From assembly GCF_048087625.1 (NCBI RefSeq), contig NZ_CP159805.1, positions 496,001 through 560,000 on the forward strand: a stretch of DNA of 64,000 nucleotides, read 5' to 3'. Both the position numbers and the translations under genes were made by a program. Positions within the stretch are counted from its first letter, which is position 1. Every line of letters begins with the position of its first letter. Positions 45,651 through 54,816 of this stretch are shown piece by piece. The stretch comes from Pseudothioglobus sp905182815 (GTDB lineage: Bacteria > Pseudomonadota > Gammaproteobacteria > PS1 > Pseudothioglobaceae). The notes under the pieces were generated by a model. That model searched no databases. It was given only the letters and a program-made list of their open reading frames with translations, and was not told the DNA's origin.

Positions 45651-47572
45651 TTTATTGATTCAATTTCTTTTTCAGGCTCAGTAGACATTTTTAACTTATT
45701 AGCTAAAAACCAAATTAATCCTACACCTAGTGCCCACCAAATAATTTGCCATGCCCAAATTGATGGCATTCCAAGCATCCAAGAATCATATCCGGCATTA
45801 GGCTTGCCAAAAGTGAAGTTTCCAAATATTGATCCTGGGCCAATAGCAAAAAACATCCATACCATTAACAAAAGCCCTCCAACTGGCTTAGACCAGCGAT
45901 CATTAGAAGCTGTTACAGAGTGTTTTTGGAAAAATGAGTGAAATGTATCCCTATGTTGTTTGTCGGGATCTTGACTGGTCATTAAAGAGATAATTAAGCA
46001 GATTGAAATATTAAAAAACATACCCCATACAGCTGAATGAATTGTCCAGGGCCACACTCCCCAAGGTAGTCGTCCGCCAGTTATTTTCTGTCCTAATGTT
46101 TCAGTGAAGATAACTACAATAATCCCAATAATTACACCTGCAATTGCTGCATTTTTTGTAATCCATGGAAACCATGTGACACCTAATAATGATGGCCAAA
46201 GTTGGAATGAGCAAGCAATTGCTAGACTTCCAAGAATGAGAGTGGCTTCCATCGAAAATGAAGCTAATAGCATTCCACAAAAGAACACTAACGCTGTAAG
46301 GAGTTTTGCAGCTTTAATTTGAGTTTTATAATCCGCATCTTTATTAAAATAATGAACATAAATATCTCGAGATAAAATATTTCCAGTAGTAGACATAAAT
46401 GCAGCTGCAGTGACTTGTAATGCTGCTATAGCACAGATAGCAAGGAAGCCAACCATCCATGGTGAAGTGCTTCCTACAAGTTTAATATAATGCATTACCA
46501 GTTCAGTATATTGCGCCTTAGATAGTTCTGGCAAATGCTGTGCAATTGCAAATCCTGCTTGATTAACCGCACTATTTGCTCCTAGTAGATTTGCGCTTAC
46601 TCCTTGAAGAGTGGAAAATAAAAACATGATAATACCCACACAGGCTGCCGCGCCCCATATCTGATGAATTGAAAAGCCTTTGGTCGATTTACTGGTAAAC
46701 CCAAGCATTGTGAACGTTGGTGAGGATTGAATTCCCATAACTGACATCATAAATGTAAGAGTCATAATTGCAGTCCATGGTCCTCCCTTTGGGGTTTCAA
46801 TTCCTATGCCATCTGTAAATTGAATTACACCAGGAATTGCGAAGTATCCTGGGAAGTTTCCTCCACCCATGCCTTTAGTTTTTCCAAGATGACTGGTTAT
46901 ATTTTTTGCAATGTTTGCTAAGCCTTGGTTTAATGAATCAAAGCCTCCAGCAAGATCAAGAGCAAATAAGCCCAAAATAATCATTCCAAGGAAAAATAGT
47001 ATAGTCTGCACTACTGAAATTTTTGCTATTGCTTGCATTCCACCCATGATTGAATATAAAAGAACAAATCCAGATAATGACCACATAGCTACATTTCGTG
47101 AAAAAATACCATTAGTTAATTCACTTATTAGGAATCCTGAGGATCCAAAGAGCAATGCAGCAAATGGAATACCAAATAAAAGTGCAATACAAACTGAAAT
47201 AACTCTTAGGGTGTCGTCTTTAAAATATGCTGAAAACATTTCACCAGATGTAGTAAATCTAAAACGCCTTCCAAGCATCCATTGTCTTTTGAGAAGAACA
47301 ACTCCAGAAATTGCAACAGCTATGGCGAAAAATGAAGTATTTGCAAACTGAAATCCATCTCTAAAAATCAGTCCAGGATGGGCAATAAAAGTCCATCCTG
47401 CAAAGGATATTCCTGTTGCTGCTATAGCAAATACCCATGGCGATAAACTTCGACCAGATAGGAAGTAGTCATCTGCAGATGCTATTTGCTTTGAAGCTCG
47501 AACTCCCCAAAAAAAACAGTAAGACCAATAAAGGACTAAAAATATAAATATCCATGTTATTGCGCTAGTCAT
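45644..47572 (-). CDS. Sodium:solute symporter (SSS family)
   Basis: A 642-residue inner-membrane protein with about fourteen hydrophobic segments. DDYFLSGRSLSPWVFAIAATGISFAGWTF near the N-terminus is the SSS-family signature; TAAAFMSTTGNILSRDIYVHYF is the conserved sodium-site helix region. Such carriers take up carboxylates, amino acids or sugars with sodium. The substrate is not evident; a carboxylate is possible given the adjacent malonyl-CoA decarboxylase. Confidence 0.85.
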   Translation of the reverse strand: MTSAITWIFIFLVLYWSYCFFWGVRASKQIASADDYFLSGRSLSPWVFAIAATGISFAGWTFIAHPGLIFRDGFQFANTSFFAIAVAISGVVLLKRQWMLGRRFRFTTSGEMFSAYFKDDTLRVISVCIALLFGIPFAALLFGSSGFLISELTNGIFSRNVAMWSLSGFVLLYSIMGGMQAIAKISVVQTILFFLGMIILGLFALDLAGGFDSLNQGLANIAKNITSHLGKTKGMGGGNFPGYFAIPGVIQFTDGIGIETPKGGPWTAIMTLTFMMSVMGIQSSPTFTMLGFTSKSTKGFSIHQIWGAAACVGIIMFLFSTLQGVSANLLGANSAVNQAGFAIAQHLPELSKAQYTELVMHYIKLVGSTSPWMVGFLAICAIAALQVTAAAFMSTTGNILSRDIYVHYFNKDADYKTQIKAAKLLTALVFFCGMLLASFSMEATLILGSLAIACSFQLWPSLLGVTWFPWITKNAAIAGVIIGIIVVIFTETLGQKITGGRLPWGVWPWTIHSAVWGMFFNISICLIISLMTSQDPDKQHRDTFHSFFQKHSVTASNDRWSKPVGGLLLMVWMFFAIGPGSIFGNFTFGKPNAGYDSWMLGMPSIWAWQIIWWALGVGLIWFLANKLKMSTEPEKEIESINQ

Positions 47573-47620
47573 TTTATTTGTATCCTTGAATTATTTTTAG
47601 ACATCATGATTAATTTATAT

Positions 47621-49036
47621 TTAAATTTGTGTTCTTATATGAGGTGATCTGGCATATAAAGCTACCATAGGGAGGATTAACAGGCCAAAAACAAATTGTT
47701 GCCCTTCATAGCTTAATCCAATGCCTACTAAAAATGACGATAGAACTTGTAAAACAAGAACACCAATAACTGTAAATCCATATCCTCCTTTTCCTCCAAG
47801 AAGTGAAGTACCTCCAACTACAACAGCAGCTATAGTTTGAAAAAGATAAGGACCACCAACGCCAACAAACCCACCACCACTCCATCCTAAAAGTAAAATA
47901 CCAGTTAGTGCAGAAACAAACCCCCCTATTGCAAATGCTCCTATCCAGTAAGCCCTCTCTGATATTGATAATCTTGCTGCAGCTGTCCGGTTTCCACCTA
48001 CTGCATATAGGTTTCTTCCCCAAGTTGTATTTGATAGTGCGATAATCATAAGGATTGATGAAACAACCCAGATTACAACAACAGGTGGGATGCTAATGCC
48101 AATAAAAGTTCCATTTGTTGCGGCTATATTAGACAACCACTTTGGCACAACACCAAAAACGCTTCCTCCAAAATCTGAACCAATAGTTGTTAAGGCTTGA
48201 ACGGCGCCAGTAACTACAAATCCAACACCCAGAGTTAAGATAAGTGCTTGACCTTGTATACGAAAACTTAATAAGCCATTAACTATTCCAACACCTAATC
48301 CCATTAATAAAACAGCAACTATGCAGATCCATGGAGGAATTCCTAGCGTGATTAAATACATTAAGCCAATATTTGCAGCTCCAATTACAAAGCTGACTGA
48401 TAAGTCTAATCCGCCTAGTAATACTACAAGTGTTTGTCCAATACAAGCAAGCCCAAGGAATGATGCAAAAAGAAGCATTGATTTCAGATTCAAAGTTGAG
48501 ATAAAGCCATCTACAATTAATGAACCCATAATAAAAAGTCCAATTAATACTGCTAATCCCATAAGCGCACTTTTATTATTTTTCGCAACTGAGTTGGTGA
48601 TGATTAATATTAAGAGAGTTAGAAAAAATACCACCAATGAAAGTATGTTTTGCCATTGAAGAAAATCATCCATAGCAAAGGCAAGTCCAACAAATGCAAT
48701 AATCATTGCTAATATGCCAATAATGGCACCCTTGTTACTCTTGATAAGGAAACTAAAATAGCTTTCAGTAGACTCTTTATCTTGGATTTCTATATTTTCT
48801 ACTAATTGTAGATCTTCCTCTTCAAGGCCGTCAATGTATGTCCATCTTACTGAAAGGTGATGCCAGCCCCATAAGATTGAACCAAAGATTGCAACTGTAT
48901 AAAGCATAACAAGTTGTGAGGGGGTGTTATCAATAAAACCTAAAACAGCACTGATAACTGAAACTATTAAAGCAACAATAAAGCCCAGCCATTTATAAAA
49001 TGAAAAGGCAGCTTTTCCCATTCTATTAATGCGCAT
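47621..49036 (-). CDS. Ribose-type ABC permease with N-terminal membrane extension
   Basis: The C-terminal ~290 residues of this 471-residue protein are a RbsC-type permease: LGLACIGQTLVVLLGGLDLSVSFVIGAANIG, TTWGRNLYAVGGNRTAAARLSI and VVGGTSLLGGKGGYGFTVIGVL. About 185 residues precede it, with roughly four extra hydrophobic segments and an acidic loop (DGLEEEDLQLVENIEIQDKE); ordinary RbsC-type permeases lack this part. It is the last gene of a three-gene minus-strand set (ATPase, long permease, this one), spaced 35-45 bases apart, and probably pairs with the long permease as a heterodimer. Confidence 0.83.
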   Translation of the reverse strand: MRINRMGKAAFSFYKWLGFIVALIVSVISAVLGFIDNTPSQLVMLYTVAIFGSILWGWHHLSVRWTYIDGLEEEDLQLVENIEIQDKESTESYFSFLIKSNKGAIIGILAMIIAFVGLAFAMDDFLQWQNILSLVVFFLTLLILIITNSVAKNNKSALMGLAVLIGLFIMGSLIVDGFISTLNLKSMLLFASFLGLACIGQTLVVLLGGLDLSVSFVIGAANIGLMYLITLGIPPWICIVAVLLMGLGVGIVNGLLSFRIQGQALILTLGVGFVVTGAVQALTTIGSDFGGSVFGVVPKWLSNIAATNGTFIGISIPPVVVIWVVSSILMIIALSNTTWGRNLYAVGGNRTAAARLSISERAYWIGAFAIGGFVSALTGILLLGWSGGGFVGVGGPYLFQTIAAVVVGGTSLLGGKGGYGFTVIGVLVLQVLSSFLVGIGLSYEGQQFVFGLLILPMVALYARSPHIRTQI

Positions 49037-49070
49037 TTTTAACCCAATTATTTTTAAATATTTTCATTAT

Positions 49071-51224
49071 TTATCCTTCCCATTTGCTTATTGCATCATC
49101 TTTATGATCGCCAATAATGTATGTGCTTATTATGTGCATTACATTTGGAGCTGAAATAATTGTGATTCCAATAATGACAATGAGTTTCCATACTGGCACA
49201 CCTATTGCATAAAATAAACTACCCCAAGCTAGAATAGCAAAAGCAGCTATATACCAATATTTCCAAAAACTATTAAAACTAGTTTCTCCCATAGCAATAC
49301 GTAAAAATACTTGTAATAAAATAATAATAATGGCAATGTAGGCAATTTCAGTAATTAGTGCCATTCCACTGGCATCAACATTCATCCTTATTGGCGCCAT
49401 ATATTCGATAAGCTTGACTGGTAAACTTTCTATTCCAGTAGGGATAATTGGGATTGAATAGTTCGTTAATACGCCTATATTAGGGTCAGTTGTGCCCATG
49501 CTATTACCTATAAAGAAATACATAACAATTAAGAAAGTAATTGAGATTGCCCCAATAAAAATGTTGTTGATATTTTTTATTTTTGTATGAACTAAAGGTA
49601 TGGTAATTGTGAAGAGAAGTGCTGAGACCATTAGTATTGCAAAAACTTCACCTGAGAAACTACTTGTTAAATATCCCTTATTTGCATCTTGAAAAAATAT
49701 AGCTCCAATTGCAATAACTGGAACAATAGCGATGCACATTATCATTGCTAAACGCTTGATACTAGTTTTTATTCCTGGAAGCATTGTCAGAATTATTAGT
49801 GATGACAATAGCACTACACCTACTAGACCGATTAATAGATATGTTGTCTTACTTAGTGCATTAATAGAGAGGAATGATGAAGAGCTCGAGATTTCCTCCA
49901 TGCTAAATATCATTGTAGAATAATCAATCATAGTTGGTGAGAAAACTACTTCTGAAGTAGAATCAGGATTAAATATTAGACCAAAAGCAGTAATTATTAC
50001 AATAATCATAAGTCCAATCATTGGGCCATTTATATGTTTAAAAGCAACTTTAATAATATAGGCAGCCAATGCCACACCAATTATTATGAGAAACATAATT
50101 GTTCCTGCTGACATAGTTTCCTGCTCAACAGCAGCTACAAATGCCTTATATCTTTTTACTCCGAATGATTTGTCCATCGATACACTTACCATTACACCCA
50201 ATGAAACGATCCCCATTACTAAAAACACTAGGGATGGTGAAAGTCCTCGAGCACGTTTTTGAAGAAATGGAATTGCAATACTAATTAATAATGAAACCAC
50301 CAGCATAAGTCCATATGAGAAATCGGTAACGAAACTCTGCATTTTTCCAAAGTTAAAAGTTGAAAGTGCAAAGGTAATTAAAAATATGTTTAGTGAACCT
50401 AGAAGGGCGCCAAATGCACTTCCTCGACCACCTGCTAAATTTGCTCCACCCAGGACAAGTGCAGTAACAGCCATTAGTGTGTAAGTTGTTCCCTGACTTG
50501 GATCACCAGAGCTAATTAGAGACGTAAATGTAATCGCAGCAAGTCCGGCATAAATACCACCTATAACATGAGCTCCAATACGAACCATATTTATATTAAC
50601 TCCGCTTGTGTAGGTCGCTCGCTCATCAGAACCCATCATTTTTAAATTACCCCAAAAAGCTGTTTGAGCAAGCAAGTACCATCCTGCTGTTGCAACTATT
50701 AGTATTACTAAAACGGGAGAAAAAATAGTAGTACCAGCTCCCCAGCTATACATCCAATCAGGCGCTAAGCCAGATGGTCGAGGCATAATTATAAGATTCA
50801 ACCCAACAAGCGAGAGGTAGCCACTTAATGACACAATAATTGGCTGCACTCGAACAAATACAATTATTAAAGCCATTAGAACTTGATAAGCAATACCCAC
50901 ACCAATGGCGTATAAAAATATTGCAATTGGTGATTCAATTAAACCTAACCCAATTAGCTGAATCATACCAACATTGATAAATCCAATTAATGGTCCAATT
51001 GATAAATCAACTCCTGCTCTTCCGGCCATAACTATTACTGTTAATGCATAGGTTGCAAGTATTAGTGGAGCCACAACAATTATTAAACCACCAAATCCAG
51101 TACTTGAAACCAAATATGGGCCTCTAATAACTGCAAATATAAGCAATAGGAAGAATATGACTATAGGAACTATAAGATATGTACTAGCCCCAGAATTTGA
51201 TTCTTGTTTTTTTATTAATTCCAT
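49071..51224 (-). CDS. Ribose-type ABC permease with very long C-terminal membrane extension
   Basis: A 717-residue membrane protein. The first ~330 residues are a RbsC-type permease (VIVMAGRAGVDLSIGPLIGFINVGMI, GSDERATYTSGVNINMVRIGAHVIGG, LVLGGANLAGGRGSAFGALLGSL). They are followed by about 385 residues of further hydrophobic segments, perhaps nine helices, that I do not recognise from any transporter family. The protein is about twice the usual permease length. The extension is not a second RbsC copy: the GxDLS-type signature does not recur. It may house an accessory membrane domain or a channel-like partner. Confidence 0.8.
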   Translation of the reverse strand: MELIKKQESNSGASTYLIVPIVIFFLLLIFAVIRGPYLVSSTGFGGLIIVVAPLILATYALTVIVMAGRAGVDLSIGPLIGFINVGMIQLIGLGLIESPIAIFLYAIGVGIAYQVLMALIIVFVRVQPIIVSLSGYLSLVGLNLIIMPRPSGLAPDWMYSWGAGTTIFSPVLVILIVATAGWYLLAQTAFWGNLKMMGSDERATYTSGVNINMVRIGAHVIGGIYAGLAAITFTSLISSGDPSQGTTYTLMAVTALVLGGANLAGGRGSAFGALLGSLNIFLITFALSTFNFGKMQSFVTDFSYGLMLVVSLLISIAIPFLQKRARGLSPSLVFLVMGIVSLGVMVSVSMDKSFGVKRYKAFVAAVEQETMSAGTIMFLIIIGVALAAYIIKVAFKHINGPMIGLMIIVIITAFGLIFNPDSTSEVVFSPTMIDYSTMIFSMEEISSSSSFLSINALSKTTYLLIGLVGVVLLSSLIILTMLPGIKTSIKRLAMIMCIAIVPVIAIGAIFFQDANKGYLTSSFSGEVFAILMVSALLFTITIPLVHTKIKNINNIFIGAISITFLIVMYFFIGNSMGTTDPNIGVLTNYSIPIIPTGIESLPVKLIEYMAPIRMNVDASGMALITEIAYIAIIIILLQVFLRIAMGETSFNSFWKYWYIAAFAILAWGSLFYAIGVPVWKLIVIIGITIISAPNVMHIISTYIIGDHKDDAISKWEG

Positions 51225-51266
51225 TATCGTTAAAAGTTCATTTAGTGATATTTATATTAAATTGCC

Positions 51267-53420
51267 CTATTCTTTAGAGAATAATTTTTCAAATTTTTCT
51301 AAATCTTCCTTACTATATTCCTGAGTATTTGACTTAACGCTCTTATGATCTATATTATTAGAGGAGGCGATTTTTTGACTATTTAAGCCTCTATCTTTCT
51401 CATTTTTAATTTCATTACTATCTTCTTCAATTTCAAATTTTTTGAATAGCTCTTCATCGGCTGCTGAGTAACCATCTGCCTTATTAGTCTGACCCAAAGT
51501 AATTTTTTGGTTAGGATTTTTTTTAAATTTCATTAACTTTTCAAATTGATTTGAGTCATCTTTAGAATATTCAAAAGACTCGGTTAATTCCTCAGCTGTT
51601 TTCTTTTCAACTTTTTTGCCATCATTATTTTGATTTTCAGAAGAATTGATAATTGAATTAAAATTTTCTTCATCAGAAGGTGAGAAATCCTGCTTTGAAG
51701 ATTTAGTTGAGGCTTCTGTTTTGATCTCATTTTTGAAATATTTACTTACGTTATATTCACTCATTTCATTCTCCATTTTTGTGTTTTCAGGATATTTTGA
51801 GTTCACCAACTCTTTATGCTCTATATCAGAGTTATCTTGATTTTGAATATGTCCAAACATTGATTCAAGAATTCCATCAGCATTAATTTTTTGATCTAAA
51901 AATGTTTCAAAAATGCTGCCATTGCGAAATACAATTACACGCGAACAAAACCCTATGAATTCTTCAAGTTCACTTGACATGTAAATTACTGAATTTCCTT
52001 CATCCGCAAATTCTCTTAGTTGTTTGTAAAGATCTCTTTTAGTTTGTAAATCTATTCCACGGGCAGGATCTAATAAAACCAAAGTCTTGGGATGGGTGGA
52101 AAAAGCACGTCCTAGCATTACTTTTTGTTGATTACCGCCACTTAAAGATGTAATCAAATTTTCTTTGGCGCCTGCTTTAATAGCTAATCTCTCTACTTCC
52201 CAATCATAAATGTCATTTATTGCACCCCATTCAATAAGGCGAACGCCGGGTATATTGGTATTTTTGTCGTACATAGAAATTGCTAAATTTTCAACAATAC
52301 TTAGATTTGGTAAAATTCCTTCTCTTTTTCGATCACCTGAAACAAATGCAATTCCAAATTTTTTTGCATCGGCAAGAGTGTTAATCGAAGAAAAATCAAC
52401 ACCATGGTTTGTGCTGACTTCAGCTACTCCTTCTGCAGCTGGTGCAATACCAGCTAATATTCGAACAAAGTCATCTTGACCATGGCCATCTAGCCCAGTG
52501 ATTCCAACTATTTCGCCTTTATTTAATTCAAAATTTGAAGAATCACTTGTTGGCCAAACCCTCATATTTTGAGTTCTGAGAGCTACTTGTGAGTGAGATG
52601 ATTTGTGAGCATCTTGTTTAGTTGAGTCTTTGCTTTGATCTTTTCCTGTCATCAGTTGTAAAAGATTTTTTTCAGTAATTTGACTTTTTTCTAAAACACC
52701 AACATCTTTCCCATCTCTCATAACTGTGCAACGATCACTGATTCTTACTAACTCTGCAATTCTATGAGTTACTATTATTATTGCTGTCCCCTTATCACGT
52801 AGTTCTCTCATCTTATTAAAAAGACGCTCAGTTGAGTCGAAATCTAATGCAGCTGATGATTCATCTAATATTAGTAAATCTGGCTCACTTAGTAATCCTC
52901 TAGCAATGGTAATCCAGGCTTTAGTACTTAGTGGAAGATTTCCAGCTGGCATTAAGGGGTCGATATCTTCATCAGCTAATTCACTTAATAAAATTCTAGC
53001 TTTATCTTGTTTATCTTTATCCGACATTGATTTTGAGAAAAAACCATCAATACCAATAAATAAGTTATCAACTATCGATGCTTCATCTGCTACAAGAACC
53101 TCTTGAAATACCATTGAAACTCCTAAATCGCGAGATTCCTTTGGTGTAGATGGGTGATGGCCATTAATTGACACTTTCCCTGAATCAATTGGCAAGACAC
53201 CCGCTAGCACTTTAGCTAATGTACTTTTCCCACAGCCATTTCCACCAATAATTGCATGAATTTCACCAAAATATCCAGTAAAGGATACATTATCAAGAGC
53301 TTTAGTTACCCCAAAGGATTTGCTTACATTTTTAACATGAAGCTCACCCGGAAATTTTGTTAATATTTCTGGGAAATCTGAAGGATCATCTTCTAATGTC
53401 TTTTGTACTTGTTCGGTCAA
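51267..53420 (-). CDS. Ribose-type ABC ATPase with repeat-bearing C-terminal tail
   Basis: Residues 1 to about 526 are a double ATPase of the RbsA/MglA type. The first half has Walker A GGNGCGKSTLAKVLAG, Walker B LLILDESSAALD and switch His TVIIVTHRIAE-like, but a weak signature (LPLSTKAWITIARGL). The second half has SLSGGNQQKVMLGRAF but a degenerate Walker A (GLDGHGQDDF) and LVLLDPARGID, where the usual Asp-Glu pair reads Leu-Asp. Residues 527-717 form a charged, low-complexity, probably disordered tail with four copies of a short motif. Head gene of the enlarged ABC operon. Confidence 0.85.
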   Translation of the reverse strand: MTEQVQKTLEDDPSDFPEILTKFPGELHVKNVSKSFGVTKALDNVSFTGYFGEIHAIIGGNGCGKSTLAKVLAGVLPIDSGKVSINGHHPSTPKESRDLGVSMVFQEVLVADEASIVDNLFIGIDGFFSKSMSDKDKQDKARILLSELADEDIDPLMPAGNLPLSTKAWITIARGLLSEPDLLILDESSAALDFDSTERLFNKMRELRDKGTAIIIVTHRIAELVRISDRCTVMRDGKDVGVLEKSQITEKNLLQLMTGKDQSKDSTKQDAHKSSHSQVALRTQNMRVWPTSDSSNFELNKGEIVGITGLDGHGQDDFVRILAGIAPAAEGVAEVSTNHGVDFSSINTLADAKKFGIAFVSGDRKREGILPNLSIVENLAISMYDKNTNIPGVRLIEWGAINDIYDWEVERLAIKAGAKENLITSLSGGNQQKVMLGRAFSTHPKTLVLLDPARGIDLQTKRDLYKQLREFADEGNSVIYMSSELEEFIGFCSRVIVFRNGSIFETFLDQKINADGILESMFGHIQNQDNSDIEHKELVNSKYPENTKMENEMSEYNVSKYFKNEIKTEASTKSSKQDFSPSDEENFNSIINSSENQNNDGKKVEKKTAEELTESFEYSKDDSNQFEKLMKFKKNPNQKITLGQTNKADGYSAADEELFKKFEIEEDSNEIKNEKDRGLNSQKIASSNNIDHKSVKSNTQEYSKEDLEKFEKLFSKE
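51282..51689 (-). repeat. Four copies of a short motif in the ATPase tail
   Basis: Within the tail the motif recurs at about residues 578 (DFSPSDEENFNSI), 617 (EYSKDDSNQFEKL), 650 (GYSAADEELFKKF) and 701 (EYSKEDLEKFEKL). The core is [DEG]-[YF]-S-x-x-D, with a Phe exactly eight residues after the aromatic in every copy. Spacers of 20-38 residues are polar. The last copy is four residues from the C-terminus. Confidence 0.8.
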
Positions 53421-53718
53421 TTAAATACACCTCTAAATTGAAATAGGATTCACTTCAGACTAATGGTTATGTGTTTATTTAGAAATTTATATATACAGAA
53501 ATTCTATTTTAAAACATCCAAAAGTATAGGTGCAGTTTACTACTATCACATACCATAGTCAATAGTATGTATTAATTCTTATATTATTAGTAAAGCAATG
53601 TTTATTAATGTTACAATCATGTATAAAAATTATGGTTAATAGGTTTTTTTTAAAACTATTTTTTTTAACTTTCTTTGATATATTGTCATATTCTTGGGTT
53701 TATTAAGTAAATATAAAT
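53421..53718. promoter_or_regulatory. Divergent intergenic region with an ACATAC inverted repeat
   Basis: This 298-base AT-rich gap between the enlarged ABC operon (minus) and the RbsC-type permease gene (plus) has no convincing gene. It contains ACATACC at 53548-53554 and AGTATGT at 53564-53570, an inverted pair nine bases apart. The same heptamer recurs upstream of the binding protein gene at 60720. It is the likely control region for both divergent units. Confidence 0.55.
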
Positions 53719-54732
53719 ATGAGTGAATTTTTTAATTATTTTTCAATACTCAAGAAATTCTTGTCCTCTTCATTTATTAAAGCTGGAGTATTACCCTGGT
53801 TTCTTGGTGTTGCTCTAATTACTTTCTCATTTGCTAGTGATAATTTTTTAACTACACAAAATATTCTAGGCGTAGCAAGACATTCTTCAGATCTTATTCT
53901 TGTGGCTATGGCTCAGATGGTAGTTATGCTCACTGCAGGATTGGATTTCTCTGTTGGTGTAATTCTTGCAATGACTTCTGTAGTTGCTTCGATGACAATG
54001 GTGGCTTTGTGGTCTGGATATGGTTCCGGCTGGGAGGCAATTTTTATAGGCTGCTTAGCAGGGCTTCTAGTTGGAGCGCTTATTGGTCTAGTCAATGGCC
54101 TTGGTGTTGCTTTTTTACGAGTGCCTCCATTCATAATGACTCTTGGCATGTCTTCAATTATATTTGGGTTAGCTCTTACTATTACTGGAGGAATTCCAAT
54201 CTATGGAATGCCCGAATCATTCACGAATATTTTTGGCTATGGAACGTTTCTAGGTATTTCGTTAACTATATGGATCACTCTATTTTTTATTATTTTGGTT
54301 TATATTTTTATTAATATGACAAAGATGGGGAGGTACTTTTATGCTATAGGAGGAAACATAAGAGCAGCAGAACTTTCTGGCATTAATGTTCGTTTTTATA
54401 TTGTGAGTGCTTATGTTTTTTCTGCAGTTATAACTAGTATTGCGGCTTTATTGATTACTGCAAGGCTGGAAACTGGAGAGCCTAACATTGGTGCAAGCTA
54501 TCCATTGCTATCTATTGCCGCTTGTGCGATTGGAGGGGTAAGCCTTCTTGGCGGTGTTGGCAGAGTTCAGAATGTTGTTTTAGGGGCATTTTTTATTATC
54601 TTAATACAAAATGGAATGAACCTAATGAGAGTTGGTTCATACTTACAGATGGTTGTTATAGGTGTGTTGCTTATAGTAGCCATTAGTGCTGAGTATTTTA
54701 GGCAGCAAATGTTATCAACCATAAAGAAATAA
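53719..54732 (+). CDS. Ribose-type ABC permease (standard length)
   Basis: A 337-residue RbsC-type permease: VAMAQMVVMLTAGLDFSVGVILAMTSVV, RYFYAIGGNIRAAELSGINV and ACAIGGVSLLGGVGRVQNVVLGA, about ten membrane segments. It lacks the extensions of the two minus-strand permeases. The matching standard ATPase lies at 56899-58440 on the other strand. It is followed after 84 bases by the hybrid kinase gene, an arrangement that couples transport and sensing. Confidence 0.87.
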   Translation: MSEFFNYFSILKKFLSSSFIKAGVLPWFLGVALITFSFASDNFLTTQNILGVARHSSDLILVAMAQMVVMLTAGLDFSVGVILAMTSVVASMTMVALWSGYGSGWEAIFIGCLAGLLVGALIGLVNGLGVAFLRVPPFIMTLGMSSIIFGLALTITGGIPIYGMPESFTNIFGYGTFLGISLTIWITLFFIILVYIFINMTKMGRYFYAIGGNIRAAELSGINVRFYIVSAYVFSAVITSIAALLITARLETGEPNIGASYPLLSIAACAIGGVSLLGGVGRVQNVVLGAFFIILIQNGMNLMRVGSYLQMVVIGVLLIVAISAEYFRQQMLSTIKK

Positions 54733-54816
54733 TGACCGAATAAGAATGATTTTTTATAATTCATTAAATTTGAATGTTTTCTTAGATTCTGAGATCTAGA
54801 AATTCATAATTAATAT

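Noticed and set aside
49071..51224. Long permease as a simple fusion of two RbsC copies
   Set aside because: The second half lacks the GxDLS and GGxxLxGG signatures of a RbsC-type permease.
54009..54314. Open frame of 101 codons inside the RbsC-type permease gene
   Set aside because: Out-of-frame shadow with Trp/Ser/Tyr-rich composition and no family features.
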